The notes under the pieces were generated by a model. That model saw only the letters and a program-made list of their open reading frames with translations, was not told the origin of the DNA and made no database searches. Below, one piece after another: positions 53,178-62,307 of a stretch of 64,000 nt of DNA (position 1 is its first letter; every line of letters starts with the position of its first letter). Source of the stretch: Anaeromassilibacillus sp. An250 (GTDB lineage Bacteria > Bacillota > Clostridia > Oscillospirales > Acutalibacteraceae); contig NZ_NFJK01000008.1 of assembly GCF_002159845.1 (NCBI RefSeq), positions 62,001-126,000 on the forward strand, given 5' to 3'. Position numbers and translations under genes: made by a program.

Positions 53178-53312
53178 ATGGCTGACATCCAGAGGGTTAA
53201 AGAAAAGATGGACGCTGCGATGAAGCACATCGTTGGAACCAACGGCGACTTCATCCCGTTTGAACAGCGGTATGAATGGCTACCGCAAATCACATACGGA
53301 AAGAAACGGTAA
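53178..53312 (+). CDS. 44-residue remnant or small protein
   Basis: The frame MADIQRVKEKMDAAMKHIVG...FIPFEQRYEWLPQITYGKKR starts at the breakpoint of the recombinase remnant with a weak AGGA site. It looks like a piece of a longer element gene. No function is recognised. Confidence 0.35.
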   Translation: MADIQRVKEKMDAAMKHIVGTNGDFIPFEQRYEWLPQITYGKKR

Positions 53313-53410
53313 ACTTCTTATCGTTTCGCACCAAAAACTGATTGCAAAAAAGGAAGTAATCTGGTAGAATGATTATGGGGAATGATACATTCCTCGGAAG
53401 GATGTGCCGA

Positions 53411-53671
53411 ATGGTAATCAGATACGCAAAAGAGGCCGTGAAATTTCTAAACAAGCTCGAAAAGAAATCGGTTGAGCGCATAAAGAAAGCCATAGAGGGA
53501 TTAACCCAAACCCCTCCAGCGGGTGATATTAAGCCCATGCAGGGGAGCAAAGATGGCCGAATGAGGTTACGAGTCGGAGATTGGCGCATAATATACAAGT
53601 ACGGTGCCGAGCAAGAGATTGAGATACTGTTCGTTCTCGAAGTCGGAAACCGTGGCGACATCTATAAATAG
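53411..53671 (+). CDS. RelE/ParE-family toxin
   Basis: 86 residues. YAKEAVKFLNKLEKKSVERIKKAIEGL, GRMRLRVGDWRIIYKY and the closing VLEVGNRGDIYK are the compact RelE fold. RelE toxins cleave mRNA in the ribosome. The ATG at 53411 has AAGGA 8 bases upstream. The toxin gene comes first and the antitoxin second, an inverted order (as in HigBA). Confidence 0.9.
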   Translation: MVIRYAKEAVKFLNKLEKKSVERIKKAIEGLTQTPPAGDIKPMQGSKDGRMRLRVGDWRIIYKYGAEQEIEILFVLEVGNRGDIYK

Positions 53672-53683
53672 GGAGGTAGCGAT

Positions 53684-53896
53684 ATGTCTAACATGGCTAT
53701 GGAAGCTGCTCGCTTGATGGATATGCTACCTGAGAGCGACCAGAACTTTGCTTATGAGTTCATCAAGAAACTGGTTCGAGCGTGGGACCCGGACTTCACC
53801 AAGCTCACGCCGGAAGAGGCCCGTCGAGTAGACGAAGCTGAGAAAGGCGAGTTCATTGACGCAAGAGATATTGACTGGTCAAAGATCGGTCGGTAA
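53684..53896 (+). CDS. Putative antitoxin of the RelE-type toxin
   Basis: 70 residues, acidic, starting with a helical segment (NMAMEAARLMDMLPESDQNFAYEFIKKLV) and ending in an extended charged region (EEARRVDEAEKGEFIDARDIDW) that could wrap the toxin. GGGAGG lies before the ATG, and the start is 12 bases after the toxin stop. Confidence 0.8.
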   Translation: MSNMAMEAARLMDMLPESDQNFAYEFIKKLVRAWDPDFTKLTPEEARRVDEAEKGEFIDARDIDWSKIGR

Positions 53897-53908
53897 TCAT
53901 CCAAGACA

Positions 53909-53932
53909 AAAGCCCCTATCCGGGGCTTTTTT
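53909..53932 (+). terminator. Terminator after the toxin-antitoxin pair
   Basis: AAAGCCCC-tatcc-GGGGCTTT with a T-run. Confidence 0.88.
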
Positions 53933-54175
53933 GCTGATAGAATATAAAACCTCACAGTAGTCCCCATGGAGTAATCCAGAGGCTACCAGAGGGTTCTGGA
54001 GGAAGAATTTTGTTACATATTCAAGGTAATTACCGGTCTGGTATCATGACTCCCGTAAGCATCGGAGACGCCATGTTGATCGACTGAACAGCTCCTGCGC
54101 AGAAGAAACTCTGTGAAGCAGGAACCCCAAAATAGCATTCCATAGATCTTGCATTTAAATAGGCGGATACAAATA
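53933..54175. other. Intergenic stretch without gene
   Basis: About 240 bases between the toxin-antitoxin terminator and the ATPase terminator. I see no gene or clear signal. Confidence 0.5.
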
Positions 54176-54224
54176 AAGCAGGGAGTGGCCCCCTTTCTTC
54201 GATAGGGGACGCTCCCTGCTTTTT
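54176..54224. terminator. Terminator downstream of the P-type ATPase gene
   Basis: AAGCAGGGAG...GGCCCC pairs with GGGGAC...CTCCCTGCTT, T/A-rich on both sides. Confidence 0.85.
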
Positions 54225-54238
54225 GCGTTATTGTGAAG

Positions 54239-56593
54239 TTATCTGGCGGTATTGGTTGCGCGTTTATGGGCGTCTCTGCGGCGATGGATCCACTGAATCA
54301 GCGCGGTTGCGCCGCGTTCTATCAAGAAGCTGAGCAGAGCAAAACCAGCAAATAGGAGTAAGGTCTCTGTGGTGGGGAGGGAGACCTGGAGAAGCTTGTG
54401 GAACAGGAGAACCGCTGCATAAAATCCAACCGTCATGGTGGAGCAAAGGAACACCCGCAGCTTGTTCAAGGGCCAACTCGCCTTGAATACCGCCTGGATT
54501 CCAACGGTTCCGACTAGCAAATAAAGGAGTATACTGGACTGTTCCGCAGAAATTTGCAACAGCGGCGACACACCAAGAAAAACAAGGAAACAAACCAGGA
54601 TTGAGATCGCATTTGGCAAGGCGCGCGCCATGACGGAGGGCAGGAACCGTCCAGATACTTTCCTGCTGTCCGGTTCAAAGGACATAAAGAAGGACGGATA
54701 GCCTTCGATAACCAAGTCGATCAGCGTGATTTGGATCGGGACAAATGGGAACGGGATGTTTAGCAGGAGGCACACGATGGAGAGTAAAACGGAATAAATC
54801 GTTTTGACAAAGAATATCCCCGCCACCCGCGTGATGTTGTTGACCACTCGCCTGCCTTCGCTCAAAACAGAGGGGAGGGAGGAAAAGTCCGAATTCAACA
54901 AAACCACTTGCGATACCTGACGGGCGGCGTCACTGCCCTCCGCAATGGCAATGCTGCAATCGGCCTCCCGCAGGGCGAGAAGGTCGTTTACCCCATCGCC
55001 GGTCATGGCTACCGAATGTCCGTGCTTTTGTAGGGACTGTACGATTTGCTTCTTTTGCAAGGGGGATACGCGCCCAAAGATCGAATACTCCTGGACCGCT
55101 TTTTCCAGATCGGCCTCTTCTGTCACACCGCTCATGTCGATAAAACGGCCGGCGTCGGGAAACCCTGCCTTCGCCGCTAAAGCGGATACAGTTACCGGGT
55201 TATCTCCCGAGATGAGCTTTAAGTCCACACCCTCCTGTTGGAAGTAGGCCAGGGTTTCTGCGGCATTGGGGCGGATGGGGTCGGAGATCACGATGGACGC
55301 AAGCACATGTATTTCTGGCAGCGGCTTGTCTGGCGAAACGGGTTCCGGGGTAATCCCGGCTAAGAGGATACGTTTCCCCGCGTTGAGCTCCTTTTCGAAA
55401 TGGTCCCCCAGCTCAGGACCAGCTAGGCGCTCCGGAGCGCCGATGATAAAGGTGAACTCCTCGAATGCAATCGCGCTCCATTTCCGATCGGAAGAAAATG
55501 GAATCTTTTGTACGGGCGCAAAGCTTTCCTTTTGTGCGAAATGCGCTTGCAGGGCCTGGAACGTCGCGTTGTTGTCATCTGTATAGTGGAGAAAGGAGCC
55601 GATGATTTCATCAAATGGCATCGAACGCCCAATATCGGTCAACTCCACCTCTTCTACCTGCATTTTGCCCTCGGTCAGCGTACCGGTTTTGTCCAGGCAT
55701 AAAGTGTCCACATGCGCCAACGTCTCCAGGGCAAACAGCTCCTGCACCAACACTTTCTTTTTGGAAAGCGCAATGATCCCCACAGCGAGGCTGATGCTGA
55801 TGAGCAGCACCAGGCCCTTTGGCAGCATACCGAGAAGCCCAGCGGCAGTCGACACAACCGCATGGTTGATCGGGTCACCGCGCAAATAGAATGCCTCGAG
55901 GAACAGGAGAATCCCCAAAGGCGGAATCAAGTAGCCTGTGAACCGGGTGACCTTACGCATGGAAGAAAGCAGTTCGGAATGTACGCCACGCAGCTTTTTG
56001 GCCTCATGAGCGATCTTGGAAGCGTAATTTTCCATCCCCACATGTTCCACGCAGGCACGGCATTTTCCGCTGATAATGAAACTTCCGGATAGAAGATGGT
56101 CTCCGGCGGCTTTCCGTATGGGATCGGATTCGCCGGTTAAGAGGGATTCATTCACTTCGACCGCCCCGGACAGGATTACAGAATCGGAGCAAACCTGGTT
56201 CCCTCCGCTCAATTCCATGACGTCTTCCTCGACCAGCTCATACACCGGGATTTCCGAAAGCTTCCCATCCCGGACCACCTTTGCCATCGGCATGGATAAG
56301 AGAGAGAGCTTGTCCACGAGCTTTTTTGCGTGGATTTCCTGCACAATGCCGATCAGCGTATTGAGGGCAATGATCAGAATAAAGAGCATATTGGACCACG
56401 CGCCGACAAGCGCCAGGGCAACGGCGATCAGCACGTTAAACAGATTAAACAACGTGCAGATATTGTCCTTCAAAATTTGCCCGGTTGTTTTGGTCACTTT
56501 TTCCGGTTCGGTGTTCTGTCGTCCGTCGCGTCGTTTTTCTTCGACCTGTTCGGAAGTTAGTCCTAAGTTGCTGTCAGGAGAAAAATGTGTCAT
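54239..56593 (-). CDS. Cation-translocating P-type ATPase (CtpE-like)
   Basis: 784 residues. The actuator domain has LLTGESDPI, the phosphorylation site is CLDKTGTLTEG, and the hinge is MTGDGVNDLLALREADCSIAIAEGSDAAR. Ten membrane segments are expected. PKGLVLLISISLAVGIIALSKKKVLVQELFALETLA is like CtpE, a Ca-linked ATPase of mycobacteria. There are no heavy-metal CPC or N-terminal HMA motifs, so it is unlike the nearby CopA. GAGG is 7 bases before the ATG. Confidence 0.88.
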   Translation of the reverse strand: MTHFSPDSNLGLTSEQVEEKRRDGRQNTEPEKVTKTTGQILKDNICTLFNLFNVLIAVALALVGAWSNMLFILIIALNTLIGIVQEIHAKKLVDKLSLLSMPMAKVVRDGKLSEIPVYELVEEDVMELSGGNQVCSDSVILSGAVEVNESLLTGESDPIRKAAGDHLLSGSFIISGKCRACVEHVGMENYASKIAHEAKKLRGVHSELLSSMRKVTRFTGYLIPPLGILLFLEAFYLRGDPINHAVVSTAAGLLGMLPKGLVLLISISLAVGIIALSKKKVLVQELFALETLAHVDTLCLDKTGTLTEGKMQVEEVELTDIGRSMPFDEIIGSFLHYTDDNNATFQALQAHFAQKESFAPVQKIPFSSDRKWSAIAFEEFTFIIGAPERLAGPELGDHFEKELNAGKRILLAGITPEPVSPDKPLPEIHVLASIVISDPIRPNAAETLAYFQQEGVDLKLISGDNPVTVSALAAKAGFPDAGRFIDMSGVTEEADLEKAVQEYSIFGRVSPLQKKQIVQSLQKHGHSVAMTGDGVNDLLALREADCSIAIAEGSDAARQVSQVVLLNSDFSSLPSVLSEGRRVVNNITRVAGIFFVKTIYSVLLSIVCLLLNIPFPFVPIQITLIDLVIEGYPSFFMSFEPDSRKVSGRFLPSVMARALPNAISILVCFLVFLGVSPLLQISAEQSSILLYLLVGTVGIQAVFKASWPLNKLRVFLCSTMTVGFYAAVLLFHKLLQVSLPTTETLLLFAGFALLSFLIERGATALIQWIHRRRDAHKRATNTAR

Positions 56594-57031
56594 AGAGCGG
56601 CCTCATTTCCATTTATTTTGCACGGTTTACTCGAGCTATCATAACAGGGATTTTTAACGAAAGTATAAACAAAGTGATATGCGCCAAATGGAATCCCTAT
56701 AAAAGTCTATTATCTCACGTATTGTGACGAAAGTCCTATTACAAGCCCATATACTTATAAACTTCATCCATGAAGCTTCTTATTGCCTTTTCTGCAAAGT
56801 GCTGCCGATCCATCATTGCGCTGGCAGAAGGGGATAAAACGCTTTTTCGTTTCATCTGAACCAAAGTGGTCCACCTGTCGGTTGTCATTTGACTGGAAAC
56901 GAAAAGAACCTTTCTCTCTCTTTGTTTCATGGACGAGCCTATCATTATTGTTATATGGGGAAGGTTTGTATCGTGTAGATAACCGTAAATCTCATACGGC
57001 CATTCCATTGGCTCTCAGCGCTTATTCGCTT
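56594..57031. other. Region between the P-type ATPase and the copper module
   Basis: It holds the ATPase 5' region and a doubtful minus-strand frame (56739-57008). Confidence 0.5.
56739..57008 (-). CDS. Doubtful small gene downstream of a strong promoter
   Basis: 89 codons, starting MEWPYEIYGYLHDTNLPHIT and ending AEKAIRSFMDEVYKYMGL. The ribosome site is weak (GAGAG), no family is recognised and a plus-strand frame overlaps it. It is kept because a consensus promoter lies 24-52 bases upstream. It could be a fragment of a broken gene. Confidence 0.25.
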   Translation of the reverse strand: MEWPYEIYGYLHDTNLPHITIMIGSSMKQRERKVLFVSSQMTTDRWTTLVQMKRKSVLSPSASAMMDRQHFAEKAIRSFMDEVYKYMGL

Positions 57032-57060
57032 ATTATAGTATAGGCATATACAGAAATCAA
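57032..57060 (-). promoter_or_regulatory. Leftward promoter without a clear gene
   Basis: On the minus strand, TTGATT (57055-57060), 17 bases, TATAAT (57032-57037). Confidence 0.65.
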
Positions 57061-57161
57061 CAGAGGAGAAATAACCGCTAATCAATGAACCATTCGACGG
57101 AGTGTTTGGCTGAATGGAACGGGATGCAGAAAGAAAATTTGCAGTTCTCCTCAAAAAGGAC

Positions 57162-57190
57162 TTGAAAATACCCTATAGGGGTATTATAAT
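57162..57190 (+). promoter_or_regulatory. csoR-copA promoter with CsoR operator in the spacer
   Basis: TTGAAA (57162-57167), 17 bases, TATAAT (57185-57190). The spacer is exactly the near-palindrome ATACCCTATAGGGGTAT (57168-57184), a typical CsoR box, so apo-CsoR would block RNA polymerase and Cu(I) would release it. Confidence 0.88.
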
Positions 57191-57204
57191 GGAGATAAAT
57201 CCAA

Positions 57205-57223
57205 AATACCCTAAGGGGGTATT
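57205..57223 (+). promoter_or_regulatory. Second CsoR operator
   Basis: AATACCCTAAGGGGGTATT repeats the first box 37 bases downstream, just before the csoR ribosome site. Confidence 0.8.
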
Positions 57224-57240
57224 TGAAAGGAGATATTCGG

Positions 57241-57576
57241 ATGAACCAGCAGCAAGAATCTTTACAACCGTCCAGCGAAACCACCGCATGCGGTTGTCAT
57301 TATAAAGCGACCCCCCGCGGGGACCAGGAATTGCGCCAATTGCAAAACCGTTTGAAGCGGATGATTGGGCAGCTCAACGGCATCGGGAAGATGCTGGAAG
57401 ACAACCGCTATTGCGGGGATATCCTGGTGCAGGTTGCCGCTGTGGAAAGCGCGTTGCAAGCGTTTGGCTACCTGGTCCTTCAGGATCATCTGGAAACCTG
57501 CGTTGTGGAACAGATTCGGCAGGGCAACACACAGGTGGTCGATGAAGCATTGGAACTGATTAAGAAATTGAAATGA
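57241..57576 (+). CDS. csoR: CsoR family copper-sensing repressor
   Basis: 111 residues. The four-helix CsoR core runs QLQNRLKRMIGQLNGIGKMLEDNRYCGDILVQVAAVESAL ... LQDHLETCVVE, with the Cu(I) ligands Cys (in RYCGD), His and Cys (in DHLETC). The N-terminal 20 residues include an extra CGCH, which may add metal affinity. The ATG at 57241 has AAGGAG 8 bases before it. It is 18 bases upstream of copA. Confidence 0.94.
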   Translation: MNQQQESLQPSSETTACGCHYKATPRGDQELRQLQNRLKRMIGQLNGIGKMLEDNRYCGDILVQVAAVESALQAFGYLVLQDHLETCVVEQIRQGNTQVVDEALELIKKLK

Positions 57577-57594
57577 TAGAGGAGGGGAGAGATT

Positions 57595-60219
57595 ATGAAA
57601 ACAGAAAAATACAATGTCACCGGCATGACCTGTGCAGCCTGCCAAGCGAATGTCACGCGGTGCGTGCAAAAGCTGGAGGGGGTTGAGGACGTCAACGTCA
57701 GCCTTTTGGCGAACCAGATGACGGTTTCCTATGACGAGGCGCAGGTCCACCCGGAGGAGATCATTGCAGCGGTCCAGAAGATCGGCTATGGCGCGGCTTT
57801 GCCGCAGCAAACGGAGGCCAAGGAGAGCGGATTCCGCAGCGAATGGCAGGCGCGAAAAGACCGGGCGGAAGAAAGCCGGAAAAGTATGAAGCACCGGCTG
57901 GTAACGTCGGTCGTTTTATTGATCCCACTGATGTATGTCGCCATGGGGCCGATGATGGGGCTGCCAGCTCCAAGTTTTTTGGTCGGGACAGAAAATGCCT
58001 TGATTTCTGCTCTGACGCAGCTCTTGATTACGATTCCCATTCTGTTTATCAACCGGCACTTTTTCCAGAATGGGTTCAAGTCTCTATTTCATCGGGCGCC
58101 CAATATGGATTCCCTGGTTGCGATTGGATCGGGCGCTTCGCTCGTCTACGGGATTTTTGCCATGTTCCGAATGGCCTACGGGTTCGGCCATGGGGATATG
58201 GCGTTGGTGCATGAATACGCACATGCCCTCTATTTTGAATCCGCCGCAATGATCTTGACCCTGGTGACCGTCGGCAAGTATTTGGAGGCAAAGTCCAAAT
58301 CCAAGACCTCGGATGCGCTGGGGAAACTGGTGGATCTGGCGCCGAAAAATGCGGTGGTTATCCGCGGCGGCGTGGAACAGACCATCCCGGCGGAGCAGGT
58401 CATCGCCGGGGACATAGTCGTCATCCGCCCAGGCGAAGGCATCCCGGTGGACGGTGTGGTCATAGAGGGTCACGGCTATGTGGATCAAGCGGCTATTACC
58501 GGGGAGAGTATCCCGGTAGAGAAAAATCCCGGCGATCCGGTGATCTCCGCCACCATCAATAAAAATGGAACATTCCGGTTCCAAGCATCCAAGGTTGGCG
58601 AGGATACAACGCTTTCCCAGATCATCCGGCTGGTGGACGAAGCGGGCAATTCCAAAGCGCCGATCGCGCGGCTGGCGGATAAGGTCAGCGGCGTATTCGT
58701 ACCAACGGTGATCGGAATCGCCATTGTCACCGCCATTGTCTGGCTATTGGTGGGGCAAAGCTTTGAATTTGCCCTGTCGAACGCCATCTCCGTGCTGGTG
58801 ATCTCCTGCCCGTGCGCACTGGGACTGGCCACGCCGGTGGCCATCATGGTCGGAACGGGGAAGGCCGCCGAGATGGGCATTTTGATCAAATCCGCTGAAA
58901 GCCTGGAGAATCTTCATGCGGTAGATACCATCGTGTTGGATAAAACCGGAACCATTACCTCCGGCCATCCGTCCGTGACCGACATTGTTGTGCTGGATGC
59001 TGCCATGACGGAGCAGACCTTCCTGGAAGAGGCTGCGGCGGTTGAGACTGGCAGCGAGCATCCCCTGGCGCAGGCCGTGGTAGAACGCGCCCAGCAATCC
59101 GGTATCTCGATTCCCAAAGCGGAGGCGTTTGAGGCGCAAGCAGGCCGCGGCGTCCGTGCAACGGTCCGCGGGCATGCATACCTGGCTGGCAATGTGGCGT
59201 TCATGGAGGAAAATAACCTTCTGGTAAAGGATGCCGCGGCGCAAAAAGCCCGCGATGCCGTTACCAAGTTGGCAGAGGAAGGAAAGACTCCGCTTCTGTT
59301 CGCGCGGGACGGCAAGATTGTCGGAATGATTGCCGTGGCCGATACGGTGCGTGCATCCAGCCGGGCGGCGATCCAGCAGTTTTCCAAGATGGGCCTGCAC
59401 GTCGTGATGCTGACAGGCGATAACCGGGTGACCGCGGAGGCCATCCGCAAGGAGCTCGGCATCGAGAAGGCCATATCGGATGTACTGCCGACCGAAAAGG
59501 AGGCCAACATCCGGGCCTTGCAGGAACAGGGGCATAAGGTCGCCATGGTGGGCGACGGAATCAACGATGCACCCGCGTTGACCCGCGCGGATATCGGCAT
59601 CGCGATCGGCGCCGGTACGGATATTGCCATCGAGTCGGCGGACGTAGTTTTGATGAAGGATTCCCTGGAGGATGTGGCGACAGCGATCGACTTGAGCCGC
59701 GCTGTAGTGCGAAACATCCACATGAACCTGTTTTGGGCCTTTTTCTATAACATCCTGGGTATCCCGGTTGCAGCGGGCGTCCTGTTCCCTGCATTTGGCC
59801 TGCGCTTGAGCCCGATGATCGGTTCAGCGGCCATGAGCTTGAGCTCGGTCTGTGTTGTAACCAACGCCCTGCGCCTCCGCTTCTTCAAACGGAAGGGGAT
59901 GGAGCCACAGGTCGCAGAACCCCCGGCAGCCTCTCTGCCGGAGATAAACCATCCTTCAGTTCCTGTTGTGCAGGAATTGAACCAACAGAAAGGAACGATT
60001 GAAATGAAAAAAGTATTGGTTGTAGAAGGCATGATGTGTGCGCACTGCCAGATGCATGTACAAAAGGCGCTGGAGGGCGTGGACGGTGTGCAGGAAGCGG
60101 TGGTGGACCTGGAGAAGAAAACAGCCACGGTTTCCCTTGCGAAAGAGGTATCCGATCAGGTTCTGATGGATGCGGTAAAAGACGCGGGATACACCCCGGT
60201 CAGCTGTACAGAGGAATAA
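57595..60219 (+). CDS. copA: Copper-exporting P1B-type ATPase with C-terminal CopZ-like domain
   Basis: 874 residues. An N-terminal HMA domain has MTCAAC, and eight membrane helices follow. ITGESIPV, SCPCALGLATP (CPC at 405-407), VLDKTGTITSG (D449 phosphorylated), GSEHPLAQ and MVGDGINDAPALTRADIGIAIG complete the Cu(I) pump. A second HMA domain with MMCAHC is fused at the C-terminus (804-874) after a Pro-rich linker. It exports Cu(I) from the cytoplasm. Confidence 0.96.
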   Translation: MKTEKYNVTGMTCAACQANVTRCVQKLEGVEDVNVSLLANQMTVSYDEAQVHPEEIIAAVQKIGYGAALPQQTEAKESGFRSEWQARKDRAEESRKSMKHRLVTSVVLLIPLMYVAMGPMMGLPAPSFLVGTENALISALTQLLITIPILFINRHFFQNGFKSLFHRAPNMDSLVAIGSGASLVYGIFAMFRMAYGFGHGDMALVHEYAHALYFESAAMILTLVTVGKYLEAKSKSKTSDALGKLVDLAPKNAVVIRGGVEQTIPAEQVIAGDIVVIRPGEGIPVDGVVIEGHGYVDQAAITGESIPVEKNPGDPVISATINKNGTFRFQASKVGEDTTLSQIIRLVDEAGNSKAPIARLADKVSGVFVPTVIGIAIVTAIVWLLVGQSFEFALSNAISVLVISCPCALGLATPVAIMVGTGKAAEMGILIKSAESLENLHAVDTIVLDKTGTITSGHPSVTDIVVLDAAMTEQTFLEEAAAVETGSEHPLAQAVVERAQQSGISIPKAEAFEAQAGRGVRATVRGHAYLAGNVAFMEENNLLVKDAAAQKARDAVTKLAEEGKTPLLFARDGKIVGMIAVADTVRASSRAAIQQFSKMGLHVVMLTGDNRVTAEAIRKELGIEKAISDVLPTEKEANIRALQEQGHKVAMVGDGINDAPALTRADIGIAIGAGTDIAIESADVVLMKDSLEDVATAIDLSRAVVRNIHMNLFWAFFYNILGIPVAAGVLFPAFGLRLSPMIGSAAMSLSSVCVVTNALRLRFFKRKGMEPQVAEPPAASLPEINHPSVPVVQELNQQKGTIEMKKVLVVEGMMCAHCQMHVQKALEGVDGVQEAVVDLEKKTATVSLAKEVSDQVLMDAVKDAGYTPVSCTEE
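60004..60219 (+). CDS. copZ: Possible separate CopZ-like chaperone from an internal start
   Basis: An in-frame ATG at 60004 has AAAGGA 9 bases upstream and begins MKKVLVVEGMMCAHCQMHVQKAL, exactly a free-standing 71-residue CopZ. Either the sequence is a recent fusion of copA and copZ, or the gene makes both the long pump and a soluble chaperone. Confidence 0.5.
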   Translation: MKKVLVVEGMMCAHCQMHVQKALEGVDGVQEAVVDLEKKTATVSLAKEVSDQVLMDAVKDAGYTPVSCTEE

Positions 60220-60231
60220 GAAACAATCAAG

Positions 60232-60269
60232 CAACGGAACCCCGAAGGACAGCCTCCGGGGTTCCGTTG
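60232..60269 (+). terminator. Terminator of the csoR-copA operon
   Basis: CAACGGAACCCCG (60232-60244) pairs with CGGGGTTCCGTTG (60257-60269), then TTTC. Confidence 0.88.
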
Positions 60270-60465
60270 TTTCAAGGAATGCAGAAAAACTTCTGAAATA
60301 TACGGTGTTGTTTAATTATTATGTTTAAGGCGATAAACAGCTGCCAACCCAGACAAGAGGAAGGAAAACGGGTAGATAGGCGTTGCATTGCAGACACGAC
60401 TACAGTATAATAAAAGTTCAAGATTGCCAAAAAGCTTCAAATGCGATAGAACGGGAGAAAAAAGA

Positions 60466-62307
60466 ATGAAGCCTGAGCTTGAAAAGATATTGATGAAGGT
60501 GCAGAAGCCGGGGCGGTATACCGGCGGGGAATGGAACAGCGTGGTAAAGGATAAACATGCAGTCGATGTGCGGGTTGCCTTCTGCTTTCCAGATACGTAT
60601 GAGGTCGGGATGTCCCATCTGGGCATGAAGATTTTATATAGCCTTTTCAATGAAAAGGACTATATCTGGTGTGAGCGTGTATTCGCCCCCTGGGTGGATA
60701 TGGAAGAGCAGATGCGCAGGAATGGAATGGAACTCTTTGGGTTGGAGAGCGGGGACAGCATCCACGATTTCGATATACTGGGATTTACGCTGCAATATGA
60801 ACTGAGCTACAGCAATGTCCTGAATATGCTGGATCTGGCGCATATCCCGCTGCGCAGTGCAGACCGGAAAGGGCTTTCGCCGCTGGTCGTGGCGGGCGGT
60901 CCCTGCACCTGCAATCCGGAGCCGCTGGCCGATTTTGTCGATCTCTTTTTCCTTGGAGAGGGGGAGGAGGTCGATCTGGAAGTGATCGACCTATACCGCG
61001 CTTATAAAAAGGAAGGGCGCTCCAAGGAGGAATTCCTGCGGGCCGCGGCGCAGATCGAGGGAGTCTATGTACCGTCCCTCTACACGGTTACGTACAACGA
61101 AGACCATACCATTGCTGCGGTAACGCCGGAGCCGGGAGTGCCCGCGACAGTCAAGAAGCGCCTGATGCTCGATATGGACCGCTCGTATTTCCCGGAGAAA
61201 TTTGTTGTGCCGTACATTGAAATCGTACACGACCGGACGGTCGGAGAGGTGTTCCGCGGCTGCATCCGTGGTTGCCGCTTCTGCCAGGCCGGGTTTATTT
61301 ACCGCCCAGTGCGGGAGAAGTCGGTGGAGGTGGTGGACCGTCAGTGCCACGCCCTCTGCGACAGCACGGGATACAACGAGATTTCGCTCTCGTCTTTGAG
61401 CACCAGCGACTATACCAAGATCGACGAGCTCCTCGATCAGCTCCTGAGCTGGGCACGCGACGAAAAGACCAGCGTGTCCCTGCCCTCCCTGCGGGTGGAT
61501 GGGTTTTCCAATGAATTGATGACGAAGATTAAATCCGTGCGAAAGAGCGGCCTGACGTTTGCGCCGGAGGCCGGCACCCAGCGCCTGCGCGACGTGATCA
61601 ACAAAAATGTCCAAGAGGACGAGCTGATGAAGACGGTGAATATGGCGTTTTCCGGCGGTTGGAACACCATCAAGCTCTACTTTATGATCGGACTGCCGAC
61701 CGAAACCATGGACGACGTGGCGGGGATTGCGGAATTGGGCCAGAAGGTGGTCAATGCCTTTTATTCCAATCCCAATAAGCCGAAGGGACGCGGTGTGTCG
61801 GTCACGCTGAGCGCGTCCTCCTTTGTGCCGAAGCCCTTTACCCCGTTTCAGTGGGAGCCGCAGGACCCCATCCCGCTGCTGCACGAAAAGCAGCGCCATC
61901 TGGTGCAGTCGGTCAAGACGCGGAAAATCACCTGCAACTACCACGATGCGGACACCAGCTTTTTGGAGGCTGTGTTTGCACGCGGCGACCGCCGCCTTTG
62001 CGCTGTGTTGGAAGAAGCGCATCGGATGGGATGCAAGTTTGACGGGTGGAACGATTATTTTTCGCTTCCACGCTGGATGGAGGCGTTTGAAGCCTGCGGG
62101 GTGGACCCGGCGTTTTATGCCAACCGCCGCCGGAGTTTTGATGAGGTGCTTCCCTGGGACCATTTGGATTACGGCATCCGAAAGGAGTTCCTAATCCGGG
62201 AATGCCAGCGGGCCTATGCGGACACCACAACTCCGAATTGCCGCGAGGCGTGTTCCGCCTGCGGCGCAGCTTGCTTTAAGGGAGGGATCTGCTATGAGGA
62301 CCGTTAG
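60466..62307 (+). CDS. B12-binding-domain radical SAM protein (TIGR03960 type)
   Basis: 613 residues. The N-terminus (MKPELEKILMKVQKPGRYTGGEWNSV; FCFPDTYEVGMSHLGMKILYSLFN) is a cobalamin-binding-like domain. The radical SAM cluster is C266-IRG-C270-RF-C273. FAPEAGTQRLRDVINKNVQEDEL and a Cys-rich end (CREACSACGAACFKGGIC) are typical. The substrate is not established. The ATG at 60466 follows GGGAGA; the frame upstream lacks a site. It overlaps the next gene by 14 bases. Confidence 0.93.
   Translation: MKPELEKILMKVQKPGRYTGGEWNSVVKDKHAVDVRVAFCFPDTYEVGMSHLGMKILYSLFNEKDYIWCERVFAPWVDMEEQMRRNGMELFGLESGDSIHDFDILGFTLQYELSYSNVLNMLDLAHIPLRSADRKGLSPLVVAGGPCTCNPEPLADFVDLFFLGEGEEVDLEVIDLYRAYKKEGRSKEEFLRAAAQIEGVYVPSLYTVTYNEDHTIAAVTPEPGVPATVKKRLMLDMDRSYFPEKFVVPYIEIVHDRTVGEVFRGCIRGCRFCQAGFIYRPVREKSVEVVDRQCHALCDSTGYNEISLSSLSTSDYTKIDELLDQLLSWARDEKTSVSLPSLRVDGFSNELMTKIKSVRKSGLTFAPEAGTQRLRDVINKNVQEDELMKTVNMAFSGGWNTIKLYFMIGLPTETMDDVAGIAELGQKVVNAFYSNPNKPKGRGVSVTLSASSFVPKPFTPFQWEPQDPIPLLHEKQRHLVQSVKTRKITCNYHDADTSFLEAVFARGDRRLCAVLEEAHRMGCKFDGWNDYFSLPRWMEAFEACGVDPAFYANRRRSFDEVLPWDHLDYGIRKEFLIRECQRAYADTTTPNCREACSACGAACFKGGICYEDR

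Noticed and set aside
60991-62163. 390-codon minus-strand frame opposite the radical SAM gene
   Set aside because: The plus strand encodes the C-IRG-C-RF-C cluster and family blocks; the antisense frame is a shadow.
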